Shown: piece after piece, positions 27,012 through 34,717 of the stretch
Numbering within the stretch: position 1 is the stretch's first letter
How the letters are laid out: each line of letters opens with the position of its first letter
Assembly: GCF_000016665.1 (NCBI RefSeq)
Contig: NC_009523.1
Span: forward strand, 2,046,001 to 2,110,000
Source: Roseiflexus sp. RS-1
GTDB taxonomy: Bacteria > Chloroflexota > Chloroflexia > Chloroflexales > Roseiflexaceae
DNA: 64,000 nt
Reading direction: 5' to 3'
Translations under genes and position numbers: made by a program
Notes under the pieces: model-generated
What the model was told of the DNA's origin: nothing
Databases searched by the model: none
The model's input: only the letters and a program-made list of their open reading frames with translations

Positions 27012-28631
27012 TCAGGGCCACTCCACGAGGCGAATCTGCTCGCGCGTGATCTTCACTCCCGCTGTTTGTAGGGCTTTCAGCAAATCCTCAATATACCCCT
27101 CGGTGATGGGGTCGGTCTTGGTACGGAACAACTCCAGGAGGATCGGCCGACCCGTGGCTTGATATCTCGTCAACTGGCGGGCAAGCTCATCTATGTTTTT
27201 AGCAGTGTGACTTTGCGTCCAGTACTTGACCTCCACGATGTCATCGGTGACCAGGAGCAGGTCGACACGGCCTCCCTCGACCACTGCCTCCACCGCCTGC
27301 AGCTTGCCGGCCTTGTAGTACTCCTCTGCCCGCAGGAGCTCGGCCGCAAAGCCGCGGCGATACGAATCCGGAATGCGCTCGTCCTGCACCATCTTCTCCA
27401 GCCACGCAACCCCACGCCGGACCTCCGGGCTGGCGCCGGCGAAGCGTTCGGTCCAGGACACCGCCCGCACCATGTCCAGGATGTCATCGGTCCGTGCGAG
27501 CGCCCTGCCGCCGCGCACCGCCATGCCCAAGCCGGTCAGCCCCGGCAGGAGCAGGCCGCCCACATCCGCCGCCAGCGCCAGTCCATTGTCCCACGTCAGC
27601 CCGTTCTGAGTAATGTCCCAGATATCGTAGGCGATGAATGCAATATCAACCGCGCTCTCGATCCAGTGCCCCGTCGGGTCGGTGTACTTCAGCGGATTGT
27701 TGTAAACGTACGCAAAGCGGTTGAAGCTCTGCGGGTTGCCCGGCTCAGGAACGATGCTATCCGGCGAGATGAACCGTCCGAGCGTCGGATCATAGTACCG
27801 AGCATGGTAATACAACAATCCGGTCGCATCAAGCCGCTGTCCAGTGAAGGTGCGCGCCGTCAGTCCGATGCCGCCGGTGCGCACCCGCCCCCACGGGTCG
27901 TAGTGCTGCATTCCTACGAGCGTGCCGCTCGCGGTCGTCGCTGCGCTCACGCTTCCCAGGTGGTCGCTGAAGAGATACAGCGTTCCCTGGTCGCTGCGCC
28001 GCACGCCGATGATGTCGGCGCCGAAGCGGTAGAAGTGCGTCGTCGCGCCGCCGACGGTGCGCTCCCAGAGGTCGGCGACGGTGACGACGGTCGCGCCGTT
28101 GCTCGTGCGCGTCACCCGCGCGCCGGCGGCGTCATAGGTATAGGTTTCGGTCAGGCCCGCCTGGGAGACGCCGGCGAGCTGGTTCCAGCCGTTCCAGACG
28201 AAGGTCCGCCCGCCGCCGCTCGTGAGGTTGCCATTGGCGTCGTAGGCATACGGCTGCCCGCCGACGCGGATGGGGGCGTGCGGGCGCGGCTGGCGCGCCG
28301 CCGGGTACTCATATCCCACGCCGGCTTTGACGCGCAGGTTCCCCAGCCGGTCGTAGGCATACGTCTCGCTCAGCGTCGGCGGGGCGACCGCCGCAGGCGT
28401 GGGGGAGGGCGTGGCGGTGGGAGTCGGCGTCGGCACGCCGCCGGGCGGAGCGCCGCGCTCCGGCGTGACTTCGTCCCGCGCGGCGTGGGTCGCCGCTCCG
28501 GTCGTCGTCTCCAGGCGACCGTCGGAGGATGCGGTCTGCGGCGGGGACCGGATATCAGATGCACGTGGTACAATACCGCCGGGATATGGCGTGATGCGCG
28601 GGAGCCGCAATGCGGATCTATCTGGACACAT
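27012..28631 (-). CDS. RHS core cassette with PD-(D/E)XK-like nuclease tip (copy A)
   Basis: The frame is 539 codons, but its ATG lies inside the oppositely oriented PIN gene and has no clear ribosome binding site, so this is probably a 5'-truncated orphan cassette. Residues ~95-330 are RHS repeats (YAYDRLGNL, YDANGNLTS) and the RHS core (YYHARYYDPTLGRFISPDS, NNPLKYTDPTGHW). The pre-tip segment GLALAADVGGLLLPGLTG (~355) is shared by every cassette here. The tip (~380-539) has GFAAELLRAEEYYKAG, then VDLLLVTDDIVEVKYW: a D-(x)n-ExK pattern of restriction-endonuclease-like nucleases. A coupled candidate immunity gene follows. Nuclease fold is inferred from the motif only. Confidence 0.7.
   Translation of the reverse strand: MCPDRSALRLPRITPYPGGIVPRASDIRSPPQTASSDGRLETTTGAATHAARDEVTPERGAPPGGVPTPTPTATPSPTPAAVAPPTLSETYAYDRLGNLRVKAGVGYEYPAARQPRPHAPIRVGGQPYAYDANGNLTSGGGRTFVWNGWNQLAGVSQAGLTETYTYDAAGARVTRTSNGATVVTVADLWERTVGGATTHFYRFGADIIGVRRSDQGTLYLFSDHLGSVSAATTASGTLVGMQHYDPWGRVRTGGIGLTARTFTGQRLDATGLLYYHARYYDPTLGRFISPDSIVPEPGNPQSFNRFAYVYNNPLKYTDPTGHWIESAVDIAFIAYDIWDITQNGLTWDNGLALAADVGGLLLPGLTGLGMAVRGGRALARTDDILDMVRAVSWTERFAGASPEVRRGVAWLEKMVQDERIPDSYRRGFAAELLRAEEYYKAGKLQAVEAVVEGGRVDLLLVTDDIVEVKYWTQSHTAKNIDELARQLTRYQATGRPILLELFRTKTDPITEGYIEDLLKALQTAGVKITREQIRLVEWP
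28566..28574 (+). promoter_or_regulatory. Extended -10 promoter of PIN gene pair, copy A
   Basis: TGGTACAAT is an extended -10 lying 36 bp before ATG 28610. It is located inside the antisense RHS reading frame. An identical copy is at 33486. Confidence 0.5.
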
Positions 28632-29053
28632 GCACCCTGCACCGGCCGCTTGATGATCGCACGCAGCTGCGTATCGCGCTCGAAGCGGACGCGGTGCTCA
28701 CGCTCTTGACGCTGTGCGCGCAAGGAACGCTCACGCTGGTCGTCTCTGCGGTGAACGCCTTTGAAACAGCGCGTAATCCCCGCCCGCAGCGGGCGCTGTT
28801 CGTCCAGGCGATCATGGCGCGGGCTGCCGAGTATATCCCGCTGACGGATGAGATTGAGGCGCGGGCGCAGGAGTTGGAGCGCGCAGGCGTCAAAGCGATT
28901 GATGCATTGCATTGGGCGACGGCGGAGGCGGCGGGGGTGGACCGCTTTTGCACCTGCGATGATCGCTTCTATCGCAAAATGAAAGCAGTGCCGGGCGTGA
29001 CGTTGAAAGCGGTCACGCCGCTCGAACTGATCCAGGAGGTCGTGCCATGCTGA
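28610..29053 (+). CDS. PIN-domain ribonuclease-like protein, copy A
   Basis: This 147-aa protein has GGGAG five nt before ATG 28610. PIN acidic residues are visible: Asp6 (IYLDTC), Glu52 (NAFET), Asp98 (KAIDALH) and Asp117/118 (CDDRF), the metal-binding set of VapC-type RNases. It overlaps the following 83-aa gene by 7 bp. The pair resembles a toxin-antitoxin module with the toxin first, and it sits antisense to RHS sequence. The protein is identical to the copy at 33530. Confidence 0.8.
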   Translation: MRIYLDTCTLHRPLDDRTQLRIALEADAVLTLLTLCAQGTLTLVVSAVNAFETARNPRPQRALFVQAIMARAAEYIPLTDEIEARAQELERAGVKAIDALHWATAEAAGVDRFCTCDDRFYRKMKAVPGVTLKAVTPLELIQEVVPC

Positions 29054-29298
29054 CAGGAACGCCGCAGCCGTTGGCGCTGCTCACCGAGCGAGCGTTGCGT
29101 CTGTTGCTGGCGGAGTTGGGACCGATCGACACCGTGCGGTTTTTGAGCCAGTATACCCTGGGCGAGGGCGATGCAGTCGCCGACAAGGATCGGTTGGTCG
29201 GGTCGCTGACGGTGGCAGAGATTGCCGCAGCGATCCGTCAGGCGCAGATGGCGGCTGGCGCGCCAGCCCGCGCGCCAGAAACAGACGACGCGGTGTGA
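29047..29298 (+). CDS. Small partner of PIN protein (possible antitoxin), copy A
   Basis: This 83-aa helical protein (MLTGTPQPLALLTERALRLL, LGPIDTVRFL, LTVAEIAAAIRQ) overlaps the PIN gene by 7 bp and is translationally coupled to it. I do not recognise a DNA-binding fold with certainty. Size, acidity and coupling make it the likely antitoxin. Identical to 33967-34218. Confidence 0.55.
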   Translation: MLTGTPQPLALLTERALRLLLAELGPIDTVRFLSQYTLGEGDAVADKDRLVGSLTVAEIAAAIRQAQMAAGAPARAPETDDAV

Positions 29299-29332
29299 TG
29301 GGCGGACGAATGCGGTTCTGGTGCGGGGTGCG

Positions 29333-29560
29333 GTTCCCAATCGGCTGCCTTGGATTCGCCCCTGCCGCGCCACCGCATCGCGCGGCGCAGCGGTCGGCGC
29401 CCCCGCGCCGGGAACGATGCTATCCGGTGAGATGAACCGCTCGAACGCTGGGTCGCAATACCGCACGCCATAATACATCAACCCCACGCCAGGGTCAACG
29501 CGCTGGCCGGTGAAGGTGGAGTCGGTATGCCGGGCGCTTTCGCTGATGGTGCGCAGCGTG
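29333..29560 (-). pseudogene. RHS core remnant
   Basis: The minus frame reads STFTGQRVDPGVGLMYYGVR, then YCDPAFERFISPDSIVPGAG, a slightly decayed RHS core motif. It ends at the boundary of repeat copy A, showing that the module was inserted into or recombined with an older RHS gene. Confidence 0.6.
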
Positions 29561-29565
29561 CCGTG

Positions 29566-29770
29566 TGGTTGACCCTGGCATCTTCGTCACTCCATCGTGA
29601 TTCCCCGCATAGAAGGTCGTGCGTTACCGTTGGCCTTCGCGTCCTGATGGGGCAGTCGTTGCTGTCATAGAAGATAGAGTTGTTACGTTTGCGGTCGCAG
29701 TCAATTGATCAGCCTACATGGAGAGCGCATTGCTCTCCATGCAAGTAGCCGCCTGCGTATGGACGCCGAA
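29566..29770. other. Intergenic stretch with a 10-bp inverted repeat at 29717-29741
   Basis: CATGGAGAGC and GCTCTCCATG flank a 5-nt loop. It lies downstream of the SUKH gene on the minus strand, but no T-run follows, so terminator function is uncertain. The rest shows no gene. Confidence 0.45.
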
Positions 29771-30430
29771 CTAAAGTGGCGGCACACGCCTTCCAAAGCC
29801 GCCCCACCCCTTTGTCTTCACCACCAGTTCCAGCCATGCTTCCAGCGATTCTGCGACAGTATAGTAAAGGTCAGCATCGCGTTCGCTATAAGGGCGGAAC
29901 AGGTATTCGTGATCAAGGAAAAAGACCTTGCCCTGCTCGGGCCCTTCACGCAGAATGGCCAGGTAGTTTCCATCGTGAGCGTCGCAGAAGGCCACGTAGT
30001 TGAGTGTATGAAGATCACGGAAATCGGGATCGTTACCAAGCATGGCTCGAAAATCCTTCAGCAAATTCTGGTTAATAGTGACCAATTCAAGCGTGCTGAA
30101 GATGTGGTAGTGGATATAATCGCCCTTTGTTGACCAAGAGGGTTTCCAGGCTAATGGCGCCACATAAAGTTGAGCACCATTGGTTAGTTGCAGAAAATGA
30201 TGCAGGCTTTCTGGCAGAGCGAATCCTAGTGACTGCTCAATTGCCCTTATATCTTCTGGTAAGGCTGGTGAATACGTTGTGTGTGTACATGGCACGAGCC
30301 ACGCATCTTCCGTCTCAATCAATACATCGCCAAATGTGAAAATCAAACCCTCCCGCGTATGCATTCTCTTGGGGCAAACGAGCACCTGTTGCTCCAAAAT
30401 GGCCTTCAGATATGTGTTGATGATGGACAC
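29771..30430 (-). CDS. SUKH (SMI1/KNR4) family immunity protein
   Basis: This protein is 219 aa from GTG 30430, chosen because GAGGAGG lies ~10 nt upstream; a longer frame to 30547 would overlap the toxin gene. Residues ~65-100 (LPEDIRAIEQSLGFALPESL followed by HHFLQLTNGA) are the SUKH hallmark, and FLDHEYLF near the C-terminus fits. SUKH proteins neutralise polymorphic nuclease toxins, especially HNH types. It starts 28 bp after the HNH-like RHS tip, matching that pairing. Confidence 0.8.
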   Translation of the reverse strand: MSIINTYLKAILEQQVLVCPKRMHTREGLIFTFGDVLIETEDAWLVPCTHTTYSPALPEDIRAIEQSLGFALPESLHHFLQLTNGAQLYVAPLAWKPSWSTKGDYIHYHIFSTLELVTINQNLLKDFRAMLGNDPDFRDLHTLNYVAFCDAHDGNYLAILREGPEQGKVFFLDHEYLFRPYSERDADLYYTVAESLEAWLELVVKTKGWGGFGRRVPPL

Positions 30431-30458
30431 CTTTTTCTTCCCTCCTCGCTGACTGGGA

Positions 30459-31302
30459 TCAGTAGGGGAAAGGAATCCCCTCGTGCTGGTAGAATTCGCG
30501 CAGCAATGGGAGAATCTTTTCGGGGTTTTGTCTAGCCCACTCCTCAAGTCCTCGCTGTGCCATATTTAGTCTTCCTCTCAAGAATTGATTCAGCCTGTCT
30601 TGGATTCCGCCAGCCGCCGTGTGGTAGTTCCTCGCATAGACCACCCATCCCTCCTTGGGACCGCCCAAGGCAATGGGCCAGAGGTGATGTTGTTGATAAT
30701 CGTCAATACGGAATTCAGGCCTGGGACTGTACTTGAACAATCCTGACAAAATTTCCTTGCCTTCTTCAGCTTCCCCCCTCGCCTTCTCCACCGAGCCCAG
30801 TAGCCTTTTCTGGGCAACGACCTCTTCGGCTTTTTGCGCCGCTTCCAGGACAAAGCGTTGTGCTCCTTCTCCAACAGCACGGGTGGTGACTCGGCCTACC
30901 AGTCTGGCGGCTTCATCGCCGTGGTTGGCTGCCGCGACGGCCGCCCTGCCGCCGCGCACCGCCATGCCCACGCCGGTCAGCCCCGGCAGGAGCAGCCCGC
31001 CGACATCCGCCGCCAGCGCCAGCCCGTTGTCCCACGTCAGCCCGTTCTGGGGAATGTCCCAGATATCGTCGGCGATGCATGCGATATCAACTGCGCGCTC
31101 GATCCAGTGCCCCGTCGGGTCGGTGTACTTCAGCGGGTTGTTGTGAACATAGGCATACCGGTTGAGGCTCTGCGGGGCGCCTGGCTGCGGCGCCGACAGA
31201 TTGAGGCTGAGAAACCGCCCGGTCGCCGGATCATCGTATCGGCTATGATACTACATCAACCCGCTGGCGTTCCGCCGCTGCCAGTGCAGTTGCGCATATC
31301 GG
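30459..31302 (-). pseudogene. RHS core fragment with HNH-like nuclease tip
   Basis: Homology starts near 31302 (HWQRRNASGLM), hits a TAG at 31251-31253 inside the YYHSRYDDP motif, then runs open through RFLSLNLSAPQ, NNPLKYTDPTGHW and the shared pre-tip segment to a stop at 30459. The first usable start is GTG 30971, inside the pre-tip. The tip (~115 residues) contains IDDYQQHHLWPIALGG and NYHTAAGGIQDRLNQFLRG, an HNH/endonuclease VII-like pattern with paired His. Without its 5' part it is an orphan module, either silent or expressed only as a free tip. Confidence 0.65.
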
Positions 31303-31336
31303 CGCACGGCCGGTGCACACCACTATCTCGCAGCCG

Positions 31337-31657
31337 CTAAAGGGTCCTTCGCCTCAGGAGCCGTAGATTCGGAATCCTGGCGGTCAGTATCCGCTCAAGC
31401 TCTTCTGGTCGCTCTGTTCCGTTGACGTAAAAAAGAATGCTAATCTCAGGAAATTCGCTCTTGTACAATTCCTCGTAAAAAGGATCGAAATTCCGCTGCA
31501 GGACGAAGTTTTCCTCACCTACTGTATCAAGCCGATAGTAATCTCCCCGATGTAAGCTTTCGTGTGGCGCTAGTTGGACGCCGAGCGCCTGCTCGACGGC
31601 CACCCGCGCCGCCTCCAGGTCATCGTGGTCGAATCCATAAAGGTCATACGTCTTCAT
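31337..31657 (-). CDS. Candidate immunity protein for the nucleotidyltransferase-like tip
   Basis: This 106-aa protein has a strong ribosome binding site (AAAGGAGG) before ATG 31657. It begins MKTYDLYGFDHDDLEAARVA followed by VEQALGVQL, with an alternating helix-strand pattern. No family is recognised. It lies 250 bp downstream of RHS copy B on the same strand, the immunity position. Confidence 0.55.
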   Translation of the reverse strand: MKTYDLYGFDHDDLEAARVAVEQALGVQLAPHESLHRGDYYRLDTVGEENFVLQRNFDPFYEELYKSEFPEISILFYVNGTERPEELERILTARIPNLRLLRRRTL

Positions 31658-31907
31658 GCTTCCTCCTTTGACCGAGAGAAGTCGTGAGAGTTTTGTATAA
31701 TCGGTCGGGACAAAAGCCGCATCCAACTTGTAAAGCAAAGGGCAAGCGTTGATGTCCATCCGCAATCGAGCTTGTATCGGATACTGCACAGAATGACCAA
31801 CTCCAGGGCACAACCTGTCGGGATTTGTATGGCTGCTCAATCGCCAGCGCTTGACCCGGCGCAGGATTTTCTCGGCTTGCCTGCGACTTGGCCTGAACGG
31901 TTTATGA
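31658..31907. other. Gap between RHS copy B and its candidate immunity gene
   Basis: No convincing gene is seen. The minus frame is open for part of the length but lacks a ribosome binding site. The plus strand carries a TATAAT at 31697-31702 without a suitable gene behind it. Confidence 0.35.
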
Positions 31908-33551
31908 TTAGCGCACGATGATGTAAGGACCCCTTTGTGCGATGGACTCGATGGACTCGTAGATCATAAAGGTCACAGGTCTCCCGGTCATTTCACCAAG
32001 TTCTCGGCTTAAATCCAAGAGGCCCAGCATTTTCAGGTGTTCCTCATCGAGCGGTTCGGTCCGTGTTCCGCCGCCCCGAAGCCCGATGCCGAGTTCTTTA
32101 GCGCGCTGCAGGAGAGTGGAACTCGCCAAAGCGAGATCAAAGTCACTCACGCGTCCGACGTCGAAGGGTGCACCTGTCTTGAAGCTTACGCCAGTGACGG
32201 AACTACCACGGAAGGCTGCCTGAACATCTCCGTACCCTGCATTTTGCAATCCTTGTTTTAGTCGAGCGCCAAATTGGGCGAATTCATCGGCGTTCTTGAA
32301 ACCAAGAGGGAGGGTGCGCTGAGCTGCTTCCTGAGCCAGGTTCTCGGAAATCCTGGTTGCTGATCGGGCCAGGTCTGCGGCCTCATCGCCGTGGCTCGCC
32401 GCCTCTGCAGCCGCCTTCGCCGCCTTGCCGCCGCGCACCGCCATGCCCAGGCCGGTCAGCCCCGGCAGGAGCAGCCCGCCCACATCCGCCGCCAGCGCCA
32501 GCCCATTGTCCCACGTCAGCCCGTTCTGGTGAATGTCCCAGATATCGTAGGCGATGAATGCAATATCAACCGCGCTCTCGATCCAGTGCCCCGTCGGGTC
32601 GGTGTACTTCAGCGGATTGTTGTAAACGTACGCAAAGCGGTTGAAGCTCTGCGGGTTGCCCGGCTCAGGAACGATGCTATCCGGTGAGATGAACCGTCCG
32701 AGCGTCGGATCATAGTACCGAGCATGGTAATACAACAATCCGGTCGCATCAAGCCGCTGCCCGGTGAAGGTGCGCGCCGTCAGCCCGATGCCGCCGGTGC
32801 GCACCCGTCCCCACGGGTCGTAGTGCTGCATTCCTACGAGCGCGCCGCTTGCGTTCGTCGCTGCGCTCACGCTCCCCAGGTGGTCGCTGAAGAGATACTG
32901 CGTTCCCTGGTCGCTGCGCCGCACGCCGATGACGTCGGCGCCGAAACGGTAGAAGTGCGTCGTTGCGCCGCCGACGGTGCGCTCCCAGAGGTCAGCGACG
33001 GTGACGACGGTCGCGCCGTTGCTCGTGCGCGTCACCCGCGCGCCGGCGGCGTCATAGGCGTAGGTTTCGGTCACGCCCGCCTGGGAGACGCTGGCGAGCT
33101 GGTTCCAGCCGTTCCAGACGAAGGTCCGCCCGCCGCCGCTCGTGAGGTTGCCATTGGCGTCGTAGGCATACGGCTGCCCGCCGACGCGGATGGGGGCGTG
33201 CGGGCGCGGCTGGCGCGCCGCCGGGTACTCATATCCCACGCCGGCTTTGACGCGCAGGTTCCCCAGCCGGTCGTAGGCATACGTCTCGCGCAACGTCGGC
33301 GGGGCGACCGCCGCAGGCGTGGGGGAGGGGGTGGCGGTGGCGGTCGGCGTCGGCACGCCGCCGGGCGGAGCGCCGCGCTCCGGCGTGACTTCGTCCCGCG
33401 CGGCGTGGGTCGCCGCTCCGGTCGTCGTCTCCAGGCGACCGTCGGAGGATGCGGTCTGCGGCGGGGACCGGATATCAGATGCACGTGGTACAATACCGCC
33501 GGGATATGGCGTGATGCGCGGGAGCCGCAATGCGGATCTATCTGGACACAT
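31908..33551 (-). CDS. RHS core cassette with nucleotidyltransferase-like tip (copy B)
   Basis: This 547-codon frame is nearly identical to copy A up to the pre-tip and likewise starts inside the antisense PIN gene, so its 5' end is doubtful. After the RHS core and GLALAADVGGLLLPGLTG the tip diverges completely. Residues ~450-477 read AAFRGSSVTGVS, then GRVSDFDLALAS, the GS-x(n)-DxD signature of the nucleotidyltransferase fold. GGTRTEP and VTFMIYES follow. Such folds in toxins usually modify RNA or nucleotides, but the substrate here is unknown. A small candidate immunity gene lies downstream. Confidence 0.7.
   Translation of the reverse strand: MCPDRSALRLPRITPYPGGIVPRASDIRSPPQTASSDGRLETTTGAATHAARDEVTPERGAPPGGVPTPTATATPSPTPAAVAPPTLRETYAYDRLGNLRVKAGVGYEYPAARQPRPHAPIRVGGQPYAYDANGNLTSGGGRTFVWNGWNQLASVSQAGVTETYAYDAAGARVTRTSNGATVVTVADLWERTVGGATTHFYRFGADVIGVRRSDQGTQYLFSDHLGSVSAATNASGALVGMQHYDPWGRVRTGGIGLTARTFTGQRLDATGLLYYHARYYDPTLGRFISPDSIVPEPGNPQSFNRFAYVYNNPLKYTDPTGHWIESAVDIAFIAYDIWDIHQNGLTWDNGLALAADVGGLLLPGLTGLGMAVRGGKAAKAAAEAASHGDEAADLARSATRISENLAQEAAQRTLPLGFKNADEFAQFGARLKQGLQNAGYGDVQAAFRGSSVTGVSFKTGAPFDVGRVSDFDLALASSTLLQRAKELGIGLRGGGTRTEPLDEEHLKMLGLLDLSRELGEMTGRPVTFMIYESIESIAQRGPYIIVR
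33486..33494 (+). promoter_or_regulatory. Extended -10 promoter of PIN gene pair, copy B
   Basis: TGGTACAAT, identical in sequence and spacing to copy A. Confidence 0.5.
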
Positions 33552-33973
33552 GCACCCTGCACCGGCCGCTTGATGATCGCACGCAGCTGCGTATCGCGCT
33601 CGAAGCGGACGCGGTGCTCACGCTCTTGACGCTGTGCGCGCAAGGAACGCTCACGCTGGTCGTCTCTGCGGTGAACGCCTTTGAAACAGCGCGTAATCCC
33701 CGCCCGCAGCGGGCGCTGTTCGTCCAGGCGATCATGGCGCGGGCTGCCGAGTATATCCCGCTGACGGATGAGATTGAGGCGCGGGCGCAGGAGTTGGAGC
33801 GCGCAGGCGTCAAAGCGATTGATGCATTGCATTGGGCGACGGCGGAGGCGGCGGGGGTGGACCGCTTTTGCACCTGCGATGATCGCTTCTATCGCAAAAT
33901 GAAAGCAGTGCCGGGCGTGACGTTGAAAGCGGTCACGCCGCTCGAACTGATCCAGGAGGTCGTGCCATGCTGA
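33530..33973 (+). CDS. PIN-domain ribonuclease-like protein, copy B
   Basis: Its 147 residues are identical to the protein at 28610, including Asp6, Glu52, Asp98 and Asp117/118. The flanking DNA is identical too, indicating recent duplication or gene conversion. It overlaps its small partner by 7 bp. Confidence 0.8.
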   Translation: MRIYLDTCTLHRPLDDRTQLRIALEADAVLTLLTLCAQGTLTLVVSAVNAFETARNPRPQRALFVQAIMARAAEYIPLTDEIEARAQELERAGVKAIDALHWATAEAAGVDRFCTCDDRFYRKMKAVPGVTLKAVTPLELIQEVVPC

Positions 33974-34218
33974 CAGGAACGCCGCAGCCGTTGGCGCTGC
34001 TCACCGAGCGAGCGTTGCGTCTGTTGCTGGCGGAGTTGGGACCGATCGACACCGTGCGGTTTTTGAGCCAGTATACCCTGGGCGAGGGCGATGCAGTCGC
34101 CGACAAGGATCGGTTGGTCGGGTCGCTGACGGTGGCAGAGATTGCCGCAGCGATCCGTCAGGCGCAGATGGCGGCTGGCGCGCCAGCCCGCGCGCCAGAA
34201 ACAGACGACGCGGTGTGA
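33967..34218 (+). CDS. Small partner of PIN protein (possible antitoxin), copy B
   Basis: This 83-aa protein is identical to that at 29047. It is coupled to the PIN gene by a 7-bp overlap. The likely antitoxin role is inferred from arrangement, not from a recognised fold. Confidence 0.55.
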   Translation: MLTGTPQPLALLTERALRLLLAELGPIDTVRFLSQYTLGEGDAVADKDRLVGSLTVAEIAAAIRQAQMAAGAPARAPETDDAV

Positions 34219-34253
34219 TGGGCGGACGAATGCGGTTCTGGTGCGGGGTGCGG

Positions 34254-34547
34254 CGTCGTCATCCGGAACGTCAGCAGCATTGGTGAGGGTCAGCGTAACG
34301 ACGACCGTCTCGCCAACCGAGACGACCGACGGATTGGCGGCGAGGGTCAGGGTGAGCGCCGGAAGCGGTGGATCGACGGGCGGCGCCGGGACGGGCGCCG
34401 GGTCAGGCGGCAAGAGCGTGTCATAGGTGGTGGGGGGGTGAACGGGACAACCGGCGCCTGCACAGGCGCCGCCATTGGGAAGCCGCTGTGCAGGGTCGCA
34501 ACCAGCGCGAGGGTCACAACCGGACAGAACAGGCGCAGACGAAGCAT
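34254..34547 (-). pseudogene. Truncated secreted RHS-type N-terminus with a G7-tract frameshift
   Basis: ATG 34547 has GGGAGAGG seven nt upstream and encodes a signal peptide (MLRLRLFCPVVTLALVATL). After APVVPFT a run of seven C (G7 on plus, 34432-34438) puts the frame out. The other frame then reads TLTLAANPSVVSVGETVVV and TLTLTNAADV, a DUF11-like external domain. A run of 8 or 5 would join the two. The sequence is cut at 34254 by the repeat module. It is probably the original 5' end of the RHS gene whose tips fill the island. Confidence 0.6.
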
Positions 34548-34717
34548 GACCACACCTCTCCCACAGAGCGCCTGGCTTGCAGGAGAGGGATGTTCGACAG
34601 CGGCGCCGCGACGCCCTCGCGCCTCATCCCCTCGCCGCTGCTCCTACTGCCGGTACGGGCGCAGCGCCGCTGCGCCCCTCCGTCGCCCCTCGCGCCTCTC
34701 GCCTCATCCCCTCTCGC

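Larger units (their letters stand above)
27501..29333. repeat. Long direct repeat, copy A (RHS core plus PIN gene pair)
   Basis: This stretch matches 32421-34253 at a constant offset of 4,920 bp. The right ~900 bp (28441-29333), including both PIN-pair genes, looks identical, while scattered substitutions occur in the RHS core. Homology stops at the RHS tip on one side and within ggggtgcgg at 29325-29333 on the other. Confidence 0.9.
32421..34253. repeat. Long direct repeat, copy B
   Basis: This is the second copy of the 1.83 kb module at 27501-29333, in the same orientation, 4,920 bp downstream. Its left flank is a different toxin tip and its right flank is an RHS-type N-terminal fragment instead of an RHS core fragment. 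Confidence 0.9.

Noticed and set aside
27159-28709. 516-codon plus-strand frame (and its twin near 32724-33629)
   Set aside because: It is antisense to the RHS core; the duplicated copy is interrupted differently, as expected for a shadow. The real plus-strand gene there is the PIN gene.
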